A stretch of 64,000 nt of DNA from Methylomonas methanica MC09 (GTDB taxonomy: Bacteria; Pseudomonadota; Gammaproteobacteria; Methylococcales; Methylomonadaceae), in contig NC_015572.1 in assembly GCF_000214665.1 (NCBI RefSeq), positions 248,001-312,000 of the forward strand. Direction: 5' to 3'. Shown here piece after piece: positions 54,087 through 62,608 of this stretch; the stretch's first letter is position 1, and each line of letters begins with the position of its first letter. The notes beneath the pieces are model-generated. The model searched no databases. It saw only the letters and a program-made list of their open reading frames with translations, and was not told the DNA's origin. Both the position numbers and the translations under genes were made by a program.

Positions 54087-55448
54087 TTGTTGCGCTTACT
54101 ATTGATTTTGGCTGGCTTGCTGTTTTTGCCGGAAATAGCCATGGCTGAAGAGATTAAAAATCTTGGGCTGACGGGAACAGAACGGGGTGTATACACCGTG
54201 CTGATTTTCATAGTGGCTTACGGTTTTGTAATGACTGAAGAGTTTACGCATTTGCGTAAATCGAAACCGGTTATTTTCGCTGCCGCGGTTATCTGGGCGC
54301 ATGTGGCTATTTTGGCGCAGGAGGCCGGTGTGCCTAGCGAAGAGCTGCATAAGGCATTCGAGCACGATTTGAAGGAATATGCCGAATTGATGTTGTTTTT
54401 GCTGGTGGCGATGACTTACATCAATGCAATGGCGGAGCGAAATGTATTTGAAGCGTTGCGGTCTTGGATGATAAGAAAACAGTTCGGTTACAAGCAGTTG
54501 TTTTGGATTACCGGTATTATCACTTTCTTTCTGTCGGCGGTTGCCGATAACCTGACGTCTGCGTTGTTAGTGGGCGCCGTGGTTTTAGCCGTGGGCGCGG
54601 ATAATGAAAAATTCGTTTCCATAGGATTTGTCAATCTGGTGATTGCCGCTAACGCGGGAGGGGCATTTTGTCCGTTCGGCGATATCACCACGTTGATGGT
54701 TTGGCAAGCCGGTTATGCGGAGTTCTTTGATTTCTTCAAATTGTTCATTCCTTCGGTCGTGAACTATGCGGTACCAGCTTTCTTTATGTGGCAAGCAGTG
54801 CCGGATGAGCAGCCAAAGGCAACCGATGAGCTGGCTGTCGAAATGAAGCCGGGTGCACTGGTTATTTGTGGTTTATTCGGTCTGACTATCGTGTCAGCAG
54901 TCAGTTTTAAACAGTTTTTACATTTGCCGCCTTTCATGGGCATGATGCTGGGTTTGTCCGTGCTGATGCTGTATGGGCATTCGCTACACGTACGTTACAG
55001 TGTTGAGGGTGGCGACGGCTTTGATATTTTCAACAAGGTAAAAAATGCCGAGTGGGATACGCTTTTATTCTTTTTTGGCGTAGTGTTTGCTGTCGGTGGT
55101 TTGGGGTATATCGGTTACCTGGAATTAATGTCCGTCGGTATGTATGACGGATTGGGCGCGACAACCGCCAATATTTTGGTGGGTATCATTTCTGCAATTG
55201 TCGATAATATCCCGGTTATGTTTGCCGTATTGAACATGAGTCTGGATATGGATCTGTATCAATGGTTGTTGGTGACCTTGACAGCGGGCGTGGGTGGCTC
55301 GATGTTATCGATAGGCTCCGCCGCCGGCGTTGCCTTAATGGGACAGTCCAATCATAAATACACCTTTTTCAGTCACTTGAAATGGACGCCTGTGATTGCC
55401 GGTGGTTATATTGCCAGTATCGTTACCCATTACTTGATTAACGGGTAA
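54087..55448 (+). CDS. nhaD: Sodium:proton antiporter, NhaD family
   Basis: A 453-residue integral membrane protein with about 12 helices and a signal-like first helix (1-20). ITFFLSAVADNLTSALLVGAVVLAVG and AANAGGAFCPFGDITTLMVWQAG are the NhaD ion-binding repeats, echoed by IVDNIPVMFAVLNM and GVGGSMLSIGSAAGVALMG in the second half. Start is TTG at 54087 with GGGG five or six bases upstream. Exports Na+ or Li+ in exchange for protons; no regulator is adjacent. Confidence 0.93.
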   Translation: MLRLLLILAGLLFLPEIAMAEEIKNLGLTGTERGVYTVLIFIVAYGFVMTEEFTHLRKSKPVIFAAAVIWAHVAILAQEAGVPSEELHKAFEHDLKEYAELMLFLLVAMTYINAMAERNVFEALRSWMIRKQFGYKQLFWITGIITFFLSAVADNLTSALLVGAVVLAVGADNEKFVSIGFVNLVIAANAGGAFCPFGDITTLMVWQAGYAEFFDFFKLFIPSVVNYAVPAFFMWQAVPDEQPKATDELAVEMKPGALVICGLFGLTIVSAVSFKQFLHLPPFMGMMLGLSVLMLYGHSLHVRYSVEGGDGFDIFNKVKNAEWDTLLFFFGVVFAVGGLGYIGYLELMSVGMYDGLGATTANILVGIISAIVDNIPVMFAVLNMSLDMDLYQWLLVTLTAGVGGSMLSIGSAAGVALMGQSNHKYTFFSHLKWTPVIAGGYIASIVTHYLING

Positions 55449-55487
55449 TTGGATTTTTGGCGATTTTTTGATTAACGGAGGAAGTGT

Positions 55488-56843
55488 TTGGCATTAACAC
55501 CAAATAGTTGGCGCCATGCTTTCTCCGTTTATACCCAGCCTGAAGTGTTGGGTATGATCTTTTTAGGCTTTTCTGCCGGTCTACCTTTTATACTTGTTTC
55601 TTCGACTTTATCCGCTTGGTTGGCGGATGAGAAAGTCAGTCTTTCGGTTATCGGTTATTTCAGTCTGGTAGGTGTCGCATATTCCATTAAAGTGTTTTGG
55701 GCACCGGTTGTCGACCGCTTGCCGCTCTTTTTGCTGACTCGGATTTTCGGTAAGCGGCGCAGTTGGATGCTGCTTTCTCAAGTGGGCATTGCTGTAGGAT
55801 TGTGGGGAATGAGCTTGTTGCCTGTTGATAATCAGTTGCAACAACTGGCTTGGTTGTCCGTTTGGGTGGCGTTTTGTTCCGCAACTCAGGATATTGTTAT
55901 CGATGCGTACCGCATCGAAGTGGTGGCTGTGAAATTCCAGGGAGCGATGGCGGCCATGTATGTGTTCGGTTATCGCTTGGCCTTGTTGGTGGCGGGCGCG
56001 GGTGCTTTGTATATCGCTGAATTCGTCAATTGGCAAGTTGCCTATCAGGTAATGGCGGCGTTGATGCTGGTAGGTATCGTTTCTACATTGCTTATTCGTG
56101 AGCCGGCGCATAGTGTCAGCCTTTCCGCGCAAACCATTGAAACTACCTTGGAACAGTCGTTGCATTTGCAGGCGGGCGGCGGATTGCTGCGTTGGTTTGT
56201 GGATGCGGTAGTCAGTCCCTTTATAGAGTTTTTTCAGCGCAATGGTCGGCGGGGATTGTTAATTTTGGCCGTGATAGCGCTTTACAAAATGAGCGATATC
56301 GCCATGGGGGTCATGGCAAATCCGTTTTATCTGGATTTGGGGTTCAGTAAAAAAGAAATCGCCGATGTGACCAAAGTGTTTGGTTTCTTTATGACTATCC
56401 TGGGTACCTCGCTAGGGGGTGTTTTTGTCTTGCGCTACGGAGTTATGCGGCCGTTGTTATTCGGCGCTGTCCTTGTGGCTCTGACGAATTTGTTGTTTGC
56501 GGTTTTAGCGGTGGTCGAGCCTAATTTATATTTGTTGGCCGGCGTGGTGAGTGCGGATAATCTCTGCGGCGGAATCGCTTCAGCGGTTTTTATTGCTTAT
56601 TTGTCCGGTTTAACGAATAGCGCATACACCGCAACTCAATATGCCTTGTTCAGTTCGTTGATGACCCTGCCCGCAAAACTGATTGGTGGCTTTTCCGGGG
56701 AGATTGTCTCGGGATATGGATACGACGGGTTTTTTGTTTACGCAGCCTTGATAGGTATTCCGGCGATTATTTTGGTCGCATTGGTTATGCGAATCCCGTT
56801 GGCTGGTTCGAATGTTGATTTAAACAATGGGGTAGGCGATTAA
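55488..56843 (+). CDS. ampG: MFS transporter, AmpG-like (muropeptide permease family)
   Basis: A 451-residue major-facilitator protein with about 12-14 helices. LGFSAGLPFILVSSTLSAWLADEKVSLSVIGYFSLVGVAYSIKVFWAPVVDR is the AmpG-type start; CSATQDIVIDAYRIE and YKMSDIAMGVMANPFYLDLGFSKKEIADV fit AmpG, which imports GlcNAc-anhydro-muropeptides for cell-wall recycling. Start is TTG at 55488 with GGAGG 6 bases upstream. Specificity for muropeptides is inferred. Confidence 0.88.
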   Translation: MALTPNSWRHAFSVYTQPEVLGMIFLGFSAGLPFILVSSTLSAWLADEKVSLSVIGYFSLVGVAYSIKVFWAPVVDRLPLFLLTRIFGKRRSWMLLSQVGIAVGLWGMSLLPVDNQLQQLAWLSVWVAFCSATQDIVIDAYRIEVVAVKFQGAMAAMYVFGYRLALLVAGAGALYIAEFVNWQVAYQVMAALMLVGIVSTLLIREPAHSVSLSAQTIETTLEQSLHLQAGGGLLRWFVDAVVSPFIEFFQRNGRRGLLILAVIALYKMSDIAMGVMANPFYLDLGFSKKEIADVTKVFGFFMTILGTSLGGVFVLRYGVMRPLLFGAVLVALTNLLFAVLAVVEPNLYLLAGVVSADNLCGGIASAVFIAYLSGLTNSAYTATQYALFSSLMTLPAKLIGGFSGEIVSGYGYDGFFVYAALIGIPAIILVALVMRIPLAGSNVDLNNGVGD

Positions 56844-56936
56844 GCTTATTGATTTTTTTATTGCGGTAATTCTTGGCAAGCTTTATTATACGCAGTTCTC
56901 TATTATGATGTGGCCCGAAACGGGTATGTGAGCAAT

Positions 56937-57137
56937 ATGAAACCAGAAATTCATCCTGAATATAAACAGATTACTGTCACTTGTGGCTGCGGTAACACCT
57001 TTCAAACAGGTTCAGTTTTGTCGCAAGATTTACACATAGAGGTATGCTCTTCTTGCCATCCTTTCTACACGGGTAAACAACGGTTGGTTGATACCGCTGG
57101 TCGTGTCGATAAATTCCGTAAAAGATTCGGTAAGTAA
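56937..57137 (+). CDS. rpmE: 50S ribosomal protein bL31
   Basis: 66 residues from the ATG at 56937; a reading from 56910 adds nine residues not found in the family. The zinc-binding form is present: CGC near residue 16 and CSSC near residue 37, followed by [25 protein letters not shown]. Monocistronic between the transporter and a terminator. Confidence 0.96.
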   Translation: MKPEIHPEYKQITVTCGCGNTFQTGSVLSQDLHIEVCSSCHPFYTGKQRLVDTAGRVDKFRKRFGK

Positions 57138-57156
57138 GTTCGAAAAGCTGTCCTGC

Positions 57157-57184
57157 ATAGCCGCTGGTTATCACGGGCGGCTAT
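57157..57184 (+). terminator. Terminator hairpin between rpmE and PBP1A gene
   Basis: An 8-bp stem ATAGCCGC / GCGGCTAT (57157-57164 with 57177-57184), a 12-base loop, followed by TAGTTATTTTT. Convergent genes flank it. Confidence 0.55.
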
Positions 57185-57199
57185 TAGTTATTTTTGGCG

Positions 57200-59569
57200 C
57201 TAAAATAACGATTCCTTTAACCACTCCTCGTCAAATTCGAATTCCGGTTGCTTGGGTTGAGAATATCTTTGCGGAGCAGTCTCGGTAGTAAAATACTCCC
57301 ACAGGCCGTCTTTATTGCTGGGATCCAATAACAATCCATCGCTGGGATTGATATAGGCTTGCACAATACCTTCGGGTGCGACCAACGGTTTTTCCGGGAT
57401 ATCCTTCAGCGCGGTTTTCATAAACTCAATCCACATCGGTAAGGCGACTTTGCCGCCGGTTTCCCCCTTGCCTAAGGGTTGCGAATTATCAAAGCCTATC
57501 CAGGCCGATGCAGCAATGTCCGGGGTAAAGCCGTTGAACCAAGCGTCTCGCTGATCGTTGGTTGTGCCGGTCTTGCCAGCTAAGTCCGTTCTCTCTAACT
57601 GTTTTGCCAGCGTCGCTGTGCCTCTTTCAACAACATCGCGCAGCAAGCTATTCATGAGGAAATGTGTCTGTACCGAAATAACTCGCGGCGCTGGATTGGG
57701 TTCGCTTTGCAGGCCATCTGGACATTCCCGGCAAACTGTTTGGGGGTTAGCTTTATACAGAACGGCCCCTGTGTGATCTTCAATGCGCTCTATTAAATAC
57801 GGTTTTACTAAATAGCCGCCATTGGCGAATACGGCGTAAGCGGCTGCCATTCTAAGGGGGGGGGCGTAACCGCTGCCTAAAGCAAGCGACAAGGTCGCGG
57901 GCAGTTGCTCGCGAGAAAAGCCAAAACGCATTGCCGTTTCCAGCGCATTGGGTATGCCAACGTCCTGAAGTAGGCGGATAGACACGAGATTGATGGATTT
58001 ACGTAAAGCGGTTCGCAAAGCGGTTGGACCTAAAAATTTGCGCGTGTAATTTTCCGGGCGCCAGTCATTTTTCAGTGAAGGGTCTTCTATAACGATAGGG
58101 GCGTCGTTAATGATACTGGCTGGCGTGAAGCCTTTTTCCAGCGCTGCTGTATAAATGAAAGGCTTGAAGCCGGAGCCAGGTTGTCGCTTCGATTGAGTGG
58201 CGCGATTAAAGCTGCTGAGATAAAAATCATAGCTACCGGTTACGGCTAATATCGCACCGGTATAAGGGTTAACTGCTGCAAATGCGCCTTCTGCTTCGGG
58301 TATCTGGCTCAGTGACCAGTTTTGGTCGGCCAATTGTCGAATCCAGACGATATCGTTCGCGGCTATTGTGGGCGAGCGAACAGTGTGGGTATTGCTGGAG
58401 TGAATTTGGAGAGATCTCCATGGAATGTTATTCCATGAAATCAGAATCGAAGAGCCGTCGGATACTGTAGTCATGATTCCGGCTGGAGTTAAGTTTGCCA
58501 CGACTGCTTGTCGGCAATCCCCCAGAACCTTGAGGGTCTGTAAATCGCTATTCCCATTAAATTTTTTATGCGGTAGTCCGCGATACCCGTGGCGCTCATC
58601 ATATTCATGCAGTGCGCTTTGAACGGCCCGGTCCGAAGCGAATTGCAGTCGAGACGGGACGGTCGTGTAGACTCTTAGCCCTAATGTATAAGCCTCTTCC
58701 CCATAGCGATCCACTAACTCCTGGCGAGCCATTTCAGCGACGAACGGCGCATTGAACTCAATGTTGCTTGGTTGAGTTTTCGCATCGTCGCGGGTGTTAA
58801 CGGCTTGTTGATACTCAGAGGGCAGAATGAATTTTAACGTCAGCATGCGCCGCAACACATAATTGCGCCTTTCAAGCGCTCTTTCCGCGTTAACGATTGG
58901 GTTATAGACGGAAGGCGCTTTTGGTAACCCCGCAATCATGGCTTGTTGATGCAGTTTTAAAGCGTCTAAATTTTTTCCATAATAAGTTTGCGCGGCGGCG
59001 GCTAATCCGTAAGCCCGTTGTCCCATATAAATTTTGTTTAAATAAAGCTCGAGAATCTGTGCTTTGGAATAGCGTTGCTCGATTTGTATGGCCAACAAAA
59101 TTTCTTTTAGTTTACGTAAAAAAGTCTTTTCTTTGCTCAGCAAAAAATTACGAGCAACCTGCATGGTGATAGTGCTGCCGCCCTGTGTTTTTTTGCCGGT
59201 GAGCAATAATTGGTTAGCTGCCCTTAAAAGTCCTTTGTAATCCACGCCAGGGTGGCTATAGAAGCGCTCGTCTTCCGCTGCTAAAAATGCTTGAATTTGT
59301 AAGCGAGGAATTTCGTCAATTGTAACGGGGATACGTTTTTTCTCGCCGTATTGACCTATCAGCAGATTGTCCCGCGTAAAGATGCTCAACGGTGTCTGAT
59401 ACTGAACGTGCTCTAATTTGCCTATGTCGGGCAGTTCTTTGCTGAGCTCTACGATAAAAAAATAGCAAGCTACCGAAAAACCGCCAAAACCGATAAGAAA
59501 AATAAAAAAAAGCCAGTTGAATAGGGTTCTGATCAACCGTTTGGGTTTGGGCTCTTTCCTAATAGGCAC
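57200..59569 (-). CDS. mrcA: Penicillin-binding protein 1A (bifunctional)
   Basis: A class A PBP of 789 residues: short cytoplasmic tail, membrane helix (about 14-36), glycosyltransferase-51 domain (about 60-235; catalytic Glu in AAEDERFYSHPGVDYKG, and GGSTITMQVARN), an OB/linker domain (about 325-420) and transpeptidase domain. Transpeptidase motifs are S-x-x-K in QPGSGFKPF, S-x-N in KSINLVSIR and KTGT in LAGKTGTTNDQRDAW. Divergent from pilM, the classical gammaproteobacterial arrangement (ponA-pilM). Confidence 0.96.
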   Translation of the reverse strand: MPIRKEPKPKRLIRTLFNWLFFIFLIGFGGFSVACYFFIVELSKELPDIGKLEHVQYQTPLSIFTRDNLLIGQYGEKKRIPVTIDEIPRLQIQAFLAAEDERFYSHPGVDYKGLLRAANQLLLTGKKTQGGSTITMQVARNFLLSKEKTFLRKLKEILLAIQIEQRYSKAQILELYLNKIYMGQRAYGLAAAAQTYYGKNLDALKLHQQAMIAGLPKAPSVYNPIVNAERALERRNYVLRRMLTLKFILPSEYQQAVNTRDDAKTQPSNIEFNAPFVAEMARQELVDRYGEEAYTLGLRVYTTVPSRLQFASDRAVQSALHEYDERHGYRGLPHKKFNGNSDLQTLKVLGDCRQAVVANLTPAGIMTTVSDGSSILISWNNIPWRSLQIHSSNTHTVRSPTIAANDIVWIRQLADQNWSLSQIPEAEGAFAAVNPYTGAILAVTGSYDFYLSSFNRATQSKRQPGSGFKPFIYTAALEKGFTPASIINDAPIVIEDPSLKNDWRPENYTRKFLGPTALRTALRKSINLVSIRLLQDVGIPNALETAMRFGFSREQLPATLSLALGSGYAPPLRMAAAYAVFANGGYLVKPYLIERIEDHTGAVLYKANPQTVCRECPDGLQSEPNPAPRVISVQTHFLMNSLLRDVVERGTATLAKQLERTDLAGKTGTTNDQRDAWFNGFTPDIAASAWIGFDNSQPLGKGETGGKVALPMWIEFMKTALKDIPEKPLVAPEGIVQAYINPSDGLLLDPSNKDGLWEYFTTETAPQRYSQPKQPEFEFDEEWLKESLF

Positions 59570-59778
59570 AGGACTTCATGTTTTAAAGGGGTTTGAATAT
59601 TGCTAGTCAAAATACCCGCTTTTAATGTCAAGAACAACTTAAAGTGCGAAATTACGGCACGTTCCGCCTGTGAAAATTACAAAACCTATCTATACTTGCT
59701 GAAAAGTTGGATTCTGCAATTTTTTTTAAAAAGATCGCGGATCCGTTTAATATATTTACAGTTTAATAGGTTTCATTC
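59570..59778. other. Divergent promoter region between PBP1A and pilM genes
   Basis: 209 AT-rich bases. A TTTAATATATTTAC stretch near 59747-59760 could hold a -10 element for the pil operon, but no convincing -35 or sigma54 site is present. A 10-bp palindrome-like GCGGATCCG lies at about 59737. Nothing firm. Confidence 0.3.
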
Positions 59779-60840
59779 ATGAGCTGGTTTAACAGGAATC
59801 AGTCTGCTTTGCTTGGCATTGATATCAGTACCGCTGCGGTTAAATTGCTGGAGTTAAGTCGAACCGGTGCCCGCTACAAGGTTGAAAGCTATGCGGTGGC
59901 ACCTCTGCCGCAAGATGCGATTATTGATAAAAATATTACCAATGTGGAACTGATCGGTAACGCGATAAAGGCTGCGGTCAAACAATCCGGTAGTCGGGCA
60001 AAGCGGGCGTGCGTCGCGGTCGCCGGGTCGTCGGTGATGACTAAAATTATATCCATGCCGGCCTCGCTGAGCGATGCTGAAATGGAAGAACAGATTATGG
60101 TGGAAGCCGATCAATACATACCGTATTCGCTGGACGAAGTTAATCTCGATTTCGATGTGCAAGGTGTTTCGAAAAACAATCCGGAGATGTTGGATGTGTT
60201 GTTGGCGGCTTCGCGGCGGGAAAACATTGAAGATCGCATTGAGGCTTTGGCTTTCGCCGGCTTGAAAGCCACGATTGTGGATGTAGAGGCGTTTGCCATG
60301 GAAAATGCTTTTGCCCTGTTAGTCGATCAGTTGCCTGAACGCGTTGAAAACAAAACCGTGGCAATTGCCGATATCGGCGCCACCATGACTTCGTTGAATA
60401 TCTTGCATGAAGGTAAAACCATTTACACGCGCGAGCAAGGTTTTGGTGGGCGACAGCTTACCGAGGAGATCCAGCGGCGCTACGGTTTGTCTTATGAAGA
60501 GGCCGGACTCGCCAAACGGCATGGCGGCTTACCCGATAACTATATCCCCGATGTGCTGGAACCTTTTAAAAAGGCCATGTTGCAGCAGATTGCACGGTCA
60601 TTGCAGTTTTTTGTGTCCTCCAGCGCGAACAGAGGTGTCGATGCCTTAATTTTGGCGGGGGGATGCGCGTCCATCGCCGGCTTGGAAAAGTTAGTCGAGC
60701 GCGACTTGGGTATTCCTTCTTATATCGCTAACCCGTTTATCAATATGGCGCTTTCCAACCGCGTCAAGCCGCAGAGTTTAAGCAACGATACGCCGGCGAT
60801 GATGATAGCCTGCGGTTTGGCGTTAAGGAGTTTCGATTAA
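59779..60840 (+). CDS. pilM: Type IV pilus assembly ATPase-like protein PilM
   Basis: An actin-like cytoplasmic protein, 353 residues, that binds the N-terminal tail of PilN and couples the pilus motor to the inner-membrane platform. LLGIDISTAAVKLLEL (phosphate 1), KIISMPASLSDAEMEEQI, AIADIGATMTSLNIL (phosphate 2) and LILAGGCASIAGL match the family. First gene of pilMNOPQ; its TAA overlaps the pilN ATG by one base. Confidence 0.97.
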   Translation: MSWFNRNQSALLGIDISTAAVKLLELSRTGARYKVESYAVAPLPQDAIIDKNITNVELIGNAIKAAVKQSGSRAKRACVAVAGSSVMTKIISMPASLSDAEMEEQIMVEADQYIPYSLDEVNLDFDVQGVSKNNPEMLDVLLAASRRENIEDRIEALAFAGLKATIVDVEAFAMENAFALLVDQLPERVENKTVAIADIGATMTSLNILHEGKTIYTREQGFGGRQLTEEIQRRYGLSYEEAGLAKRHGGLPDNYIPDVLEPFKKAMLQQIARSLQFFVSSSANRGVDALILAGGCASIAGLEKLVERDLGIPSYIANPFINMALSNRVKPQSLSNDTPAMMIACGLALRSFD

Positions 60841-61412
60841 TGGCAAGAATTAACTTACTTCCCTGGCGAGACGAATTACGCAAGAAAAAACAACAGGATT
60901 TTGCTGCTGGAATTGGCGCCGCTGTATTAGGCACCGCGTTGCTGCTGATTTTGGTCTATATGTACATCGAGGGTTTGAAAGAGCACCAGAATTTCCGCAA
61001 TCAGATGCTCAAAAATGAAATCGCGGTGCTGGACAAGAAGATTGCGGAAATTAAAGACATCGAAGACAAGAAAAATAAGTTGTTGACCAAGATCGATGTT
61101 ATTCAAAAACTGCAAGAAAGTCGGCCTGAAATCGTACATTTGTTTGATGAATTGGCAAAGGTGACTCCTGACGGTATTTACCTCACTAAATTCGCCCAAC
61201 TTGAGGCAACCCTAACCCTGGACGGTAAGGCGGAGTCCAATGCCCGCGTTTCCGCTTATATGCGGGCTATCGATAATTCGCCCTGGCTAAATACGCCGGT
61301 TTTAACTGTTATCAAGGGGGAAGGTAAAAATAATGGTCAAATGAATGATTTCTCCATGACGGCCAAACAAGGAAAAAAACCGGATAACGATCAGGCGGGA
61401 GTTGCGCAATGA
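60840..61412 (+). CDS. pilN: Type IV pilus assembly protein PilN
   Basis: A bitopic inner-membrane protein of 190 residues. The N-terminal INLLPWRDELR motif is the segment that PilM grips. One helix (about 22-42), a coiled coil (about 50-85) and a ferredoxin-like periplasmic domain follow. Partner of PilO; overlaps pilO by 4 bases (ATGA). Confidence 0.95.
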   Translation: MARINLLPWRDELRKKKQQDFAAGIGAAVLGTALLLILVYMYIEGLKEHQNFRNQMLKNEIAVLDKKIAEIKDIEDKKNKLLTKIDVIQKLQESRPEIVHLFDELAKVTPDGIYLTKFAQLEATLTLDGKAESNARVSAYMRAIDNSPWLNTPVLTVIKGEGKNNGQMNDFSMTAKQGKKPDNDQAGVAQ

Positions 61413-62041
61413 ACCTATCTGAAGTGAATTGGGATATAAATGCGGCCGGTACTTGGCCTACCCCGATAAAAATTGCAGCGGGATGTATTGTGTCTTTGTT
61501 GGTTGTTATTGCCGACGTGTATTACGTTAGCATTCCTCAGCTCGATGAACTCGAAGTTTTGGAAAAAGAAGAAGAAAGCCTGAAAATTTCCTTTGAAAGC
61601 AAACAGAAAAAAGCCATAAATTTGCCGGATTACCGGGCCCAGTTGGAACAAATCGAGTCATCTTTGGGCGAGATGTTGAAACAGATGCCCACAAAAGCTG
61701 AAGTGGCCAATTTATTGGTGGATATTTCCCAAACGGGCTTGGCCAGCGGCTTGGAATTTAAGCTATTTCAACCCAGCGGTGAAGTACGTAAAGAATTTTA
61801 TTCCGAACTGCCGATTAATATACAGGTGGTGGGTAAATATGAAGAGTTGGGCTTGTTTGTGAGCGGCTTGGCCTCCTTGCCCAGGATTGTCACCGTTCAC
61901 AATGTCAATATCGCGCCATTGGCTAGAGAAGGTAAAGATAACAAAGGCATGATGAGCATGTCGGCCGTCATTAAAACCTACAATGAAGGCGAGCAGATCG
62001 GTGCGGCGCAAGCTAAACCCAAAAGAAGGGGGAGCAGATGA
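61409..62041 (+). CDS. pilO: Type IV pilus assembly protein PilO
   Basis: A 210-residue bitopic protein: one helix (about 21-43), coiled coil (about 48-90, ELEVLEKEEESLKISF) and a ferredoxin-like domain with LPINIQVVGKYEELGLFVSGLASLPRIVTV, the family signature. Forms the PilN-PilO dimer. Overlaps pilP by 4 bases. Confidence 0.95.
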   Translation: MNLSEVNWDINAAGTWPTPIKIAAGCIVSLLVVIADVYYVSIPQLDELEVLEKEEESLKISFESKQKKAINLPDYRAQLEQIESSLGEMLKQMPTKAEVANLLVDISQTGLASGLEFKLFQPSGEVRKEFYSELPINIQVVGKYEELGLFVSGLASLPRIVTVHNVNIAPLAREGKDNKGMMSMSAVIKTYNEGEQIGAAQAKPKRRGSR

Positions 62042-62595
62042 TGGCGGTACAACTCAAATCATTCGCGCCTAAACAATCGTTAAGCCTGATCTGCTTAGCC
62101 TTGTCGGGATTTATGGCAGCCTGCGGCGGTGACGATGTGAGCGATTTGACTAGATTTATACAGGATGTCAAAGCGCGGCCGAAAGGGGCCATCGAGCCTT
62201 TACCCGAGAAAAAAATAGTCGAAAGCTTTGTATTCAAACCGGAAGGTTTGCGTGATCCTTTTAGGCTCAGCGAAAAAAGTATGGAAGATGGAAGCCTGGA
62301 TGTTTCAGGTGTTAGCGGTATTCGTCCCGATACAGAACGTCGAAAAGAAGAGCTGGAAGCTTTTTCGCTGGATTCGCTGAGAATGATGGGGACCTTGAAA
62401 GATCAGCGTGGGCTGTGGGGTTTAATCAGGGCAAAAGACGGGACGTTACATAGCGTTCAGGTAGGTAACCATATGGGACAAAATTACGGCAAGATTATCC
62501 GTATTCTCGAAGATAAAATTGAATTAATGGAGATCGTGCCCGATAAACCGGGCACCTGGCGCGAACAACAAGCAACATTAGCATTGGCTGAGTAA
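62038..62595 (+). CDS. pilP: Type IV pilus lipoprotein PilP
   Basis: 185 residues. A lipoprotein signal with lipobox FMAAC (Cys about residue 29), then the extended N-terminal PilN/O-binding region (RDPFRL) and the beta-barrel HR domain (about 95-175, with LRMMGTLKDQRGLWGLIRAKDGTLHSV). Links PilNO to the PilQ secretin. A second Met is adjacent to the start. Confidence 0.95.
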   Translation: MMAVQLKSFAPKQSLSLICLALSGFMAACGGDDVSDLTRFIQDVKARPKGAIEPLPEKKIVESFVFKPEGLRDPFRLSEKSMEDGSLDVSGVSGIRPDTERRKEELEAFSLDSLRMMGTLKDQRGLWGLIRAKDGTLHSVQVGNHMGQNYGKIIRILEDKIELMEIVPDKPGTWREQQATLALAE

Positions 62596-62608
62596 AAAGG
62601 TTACAAAC

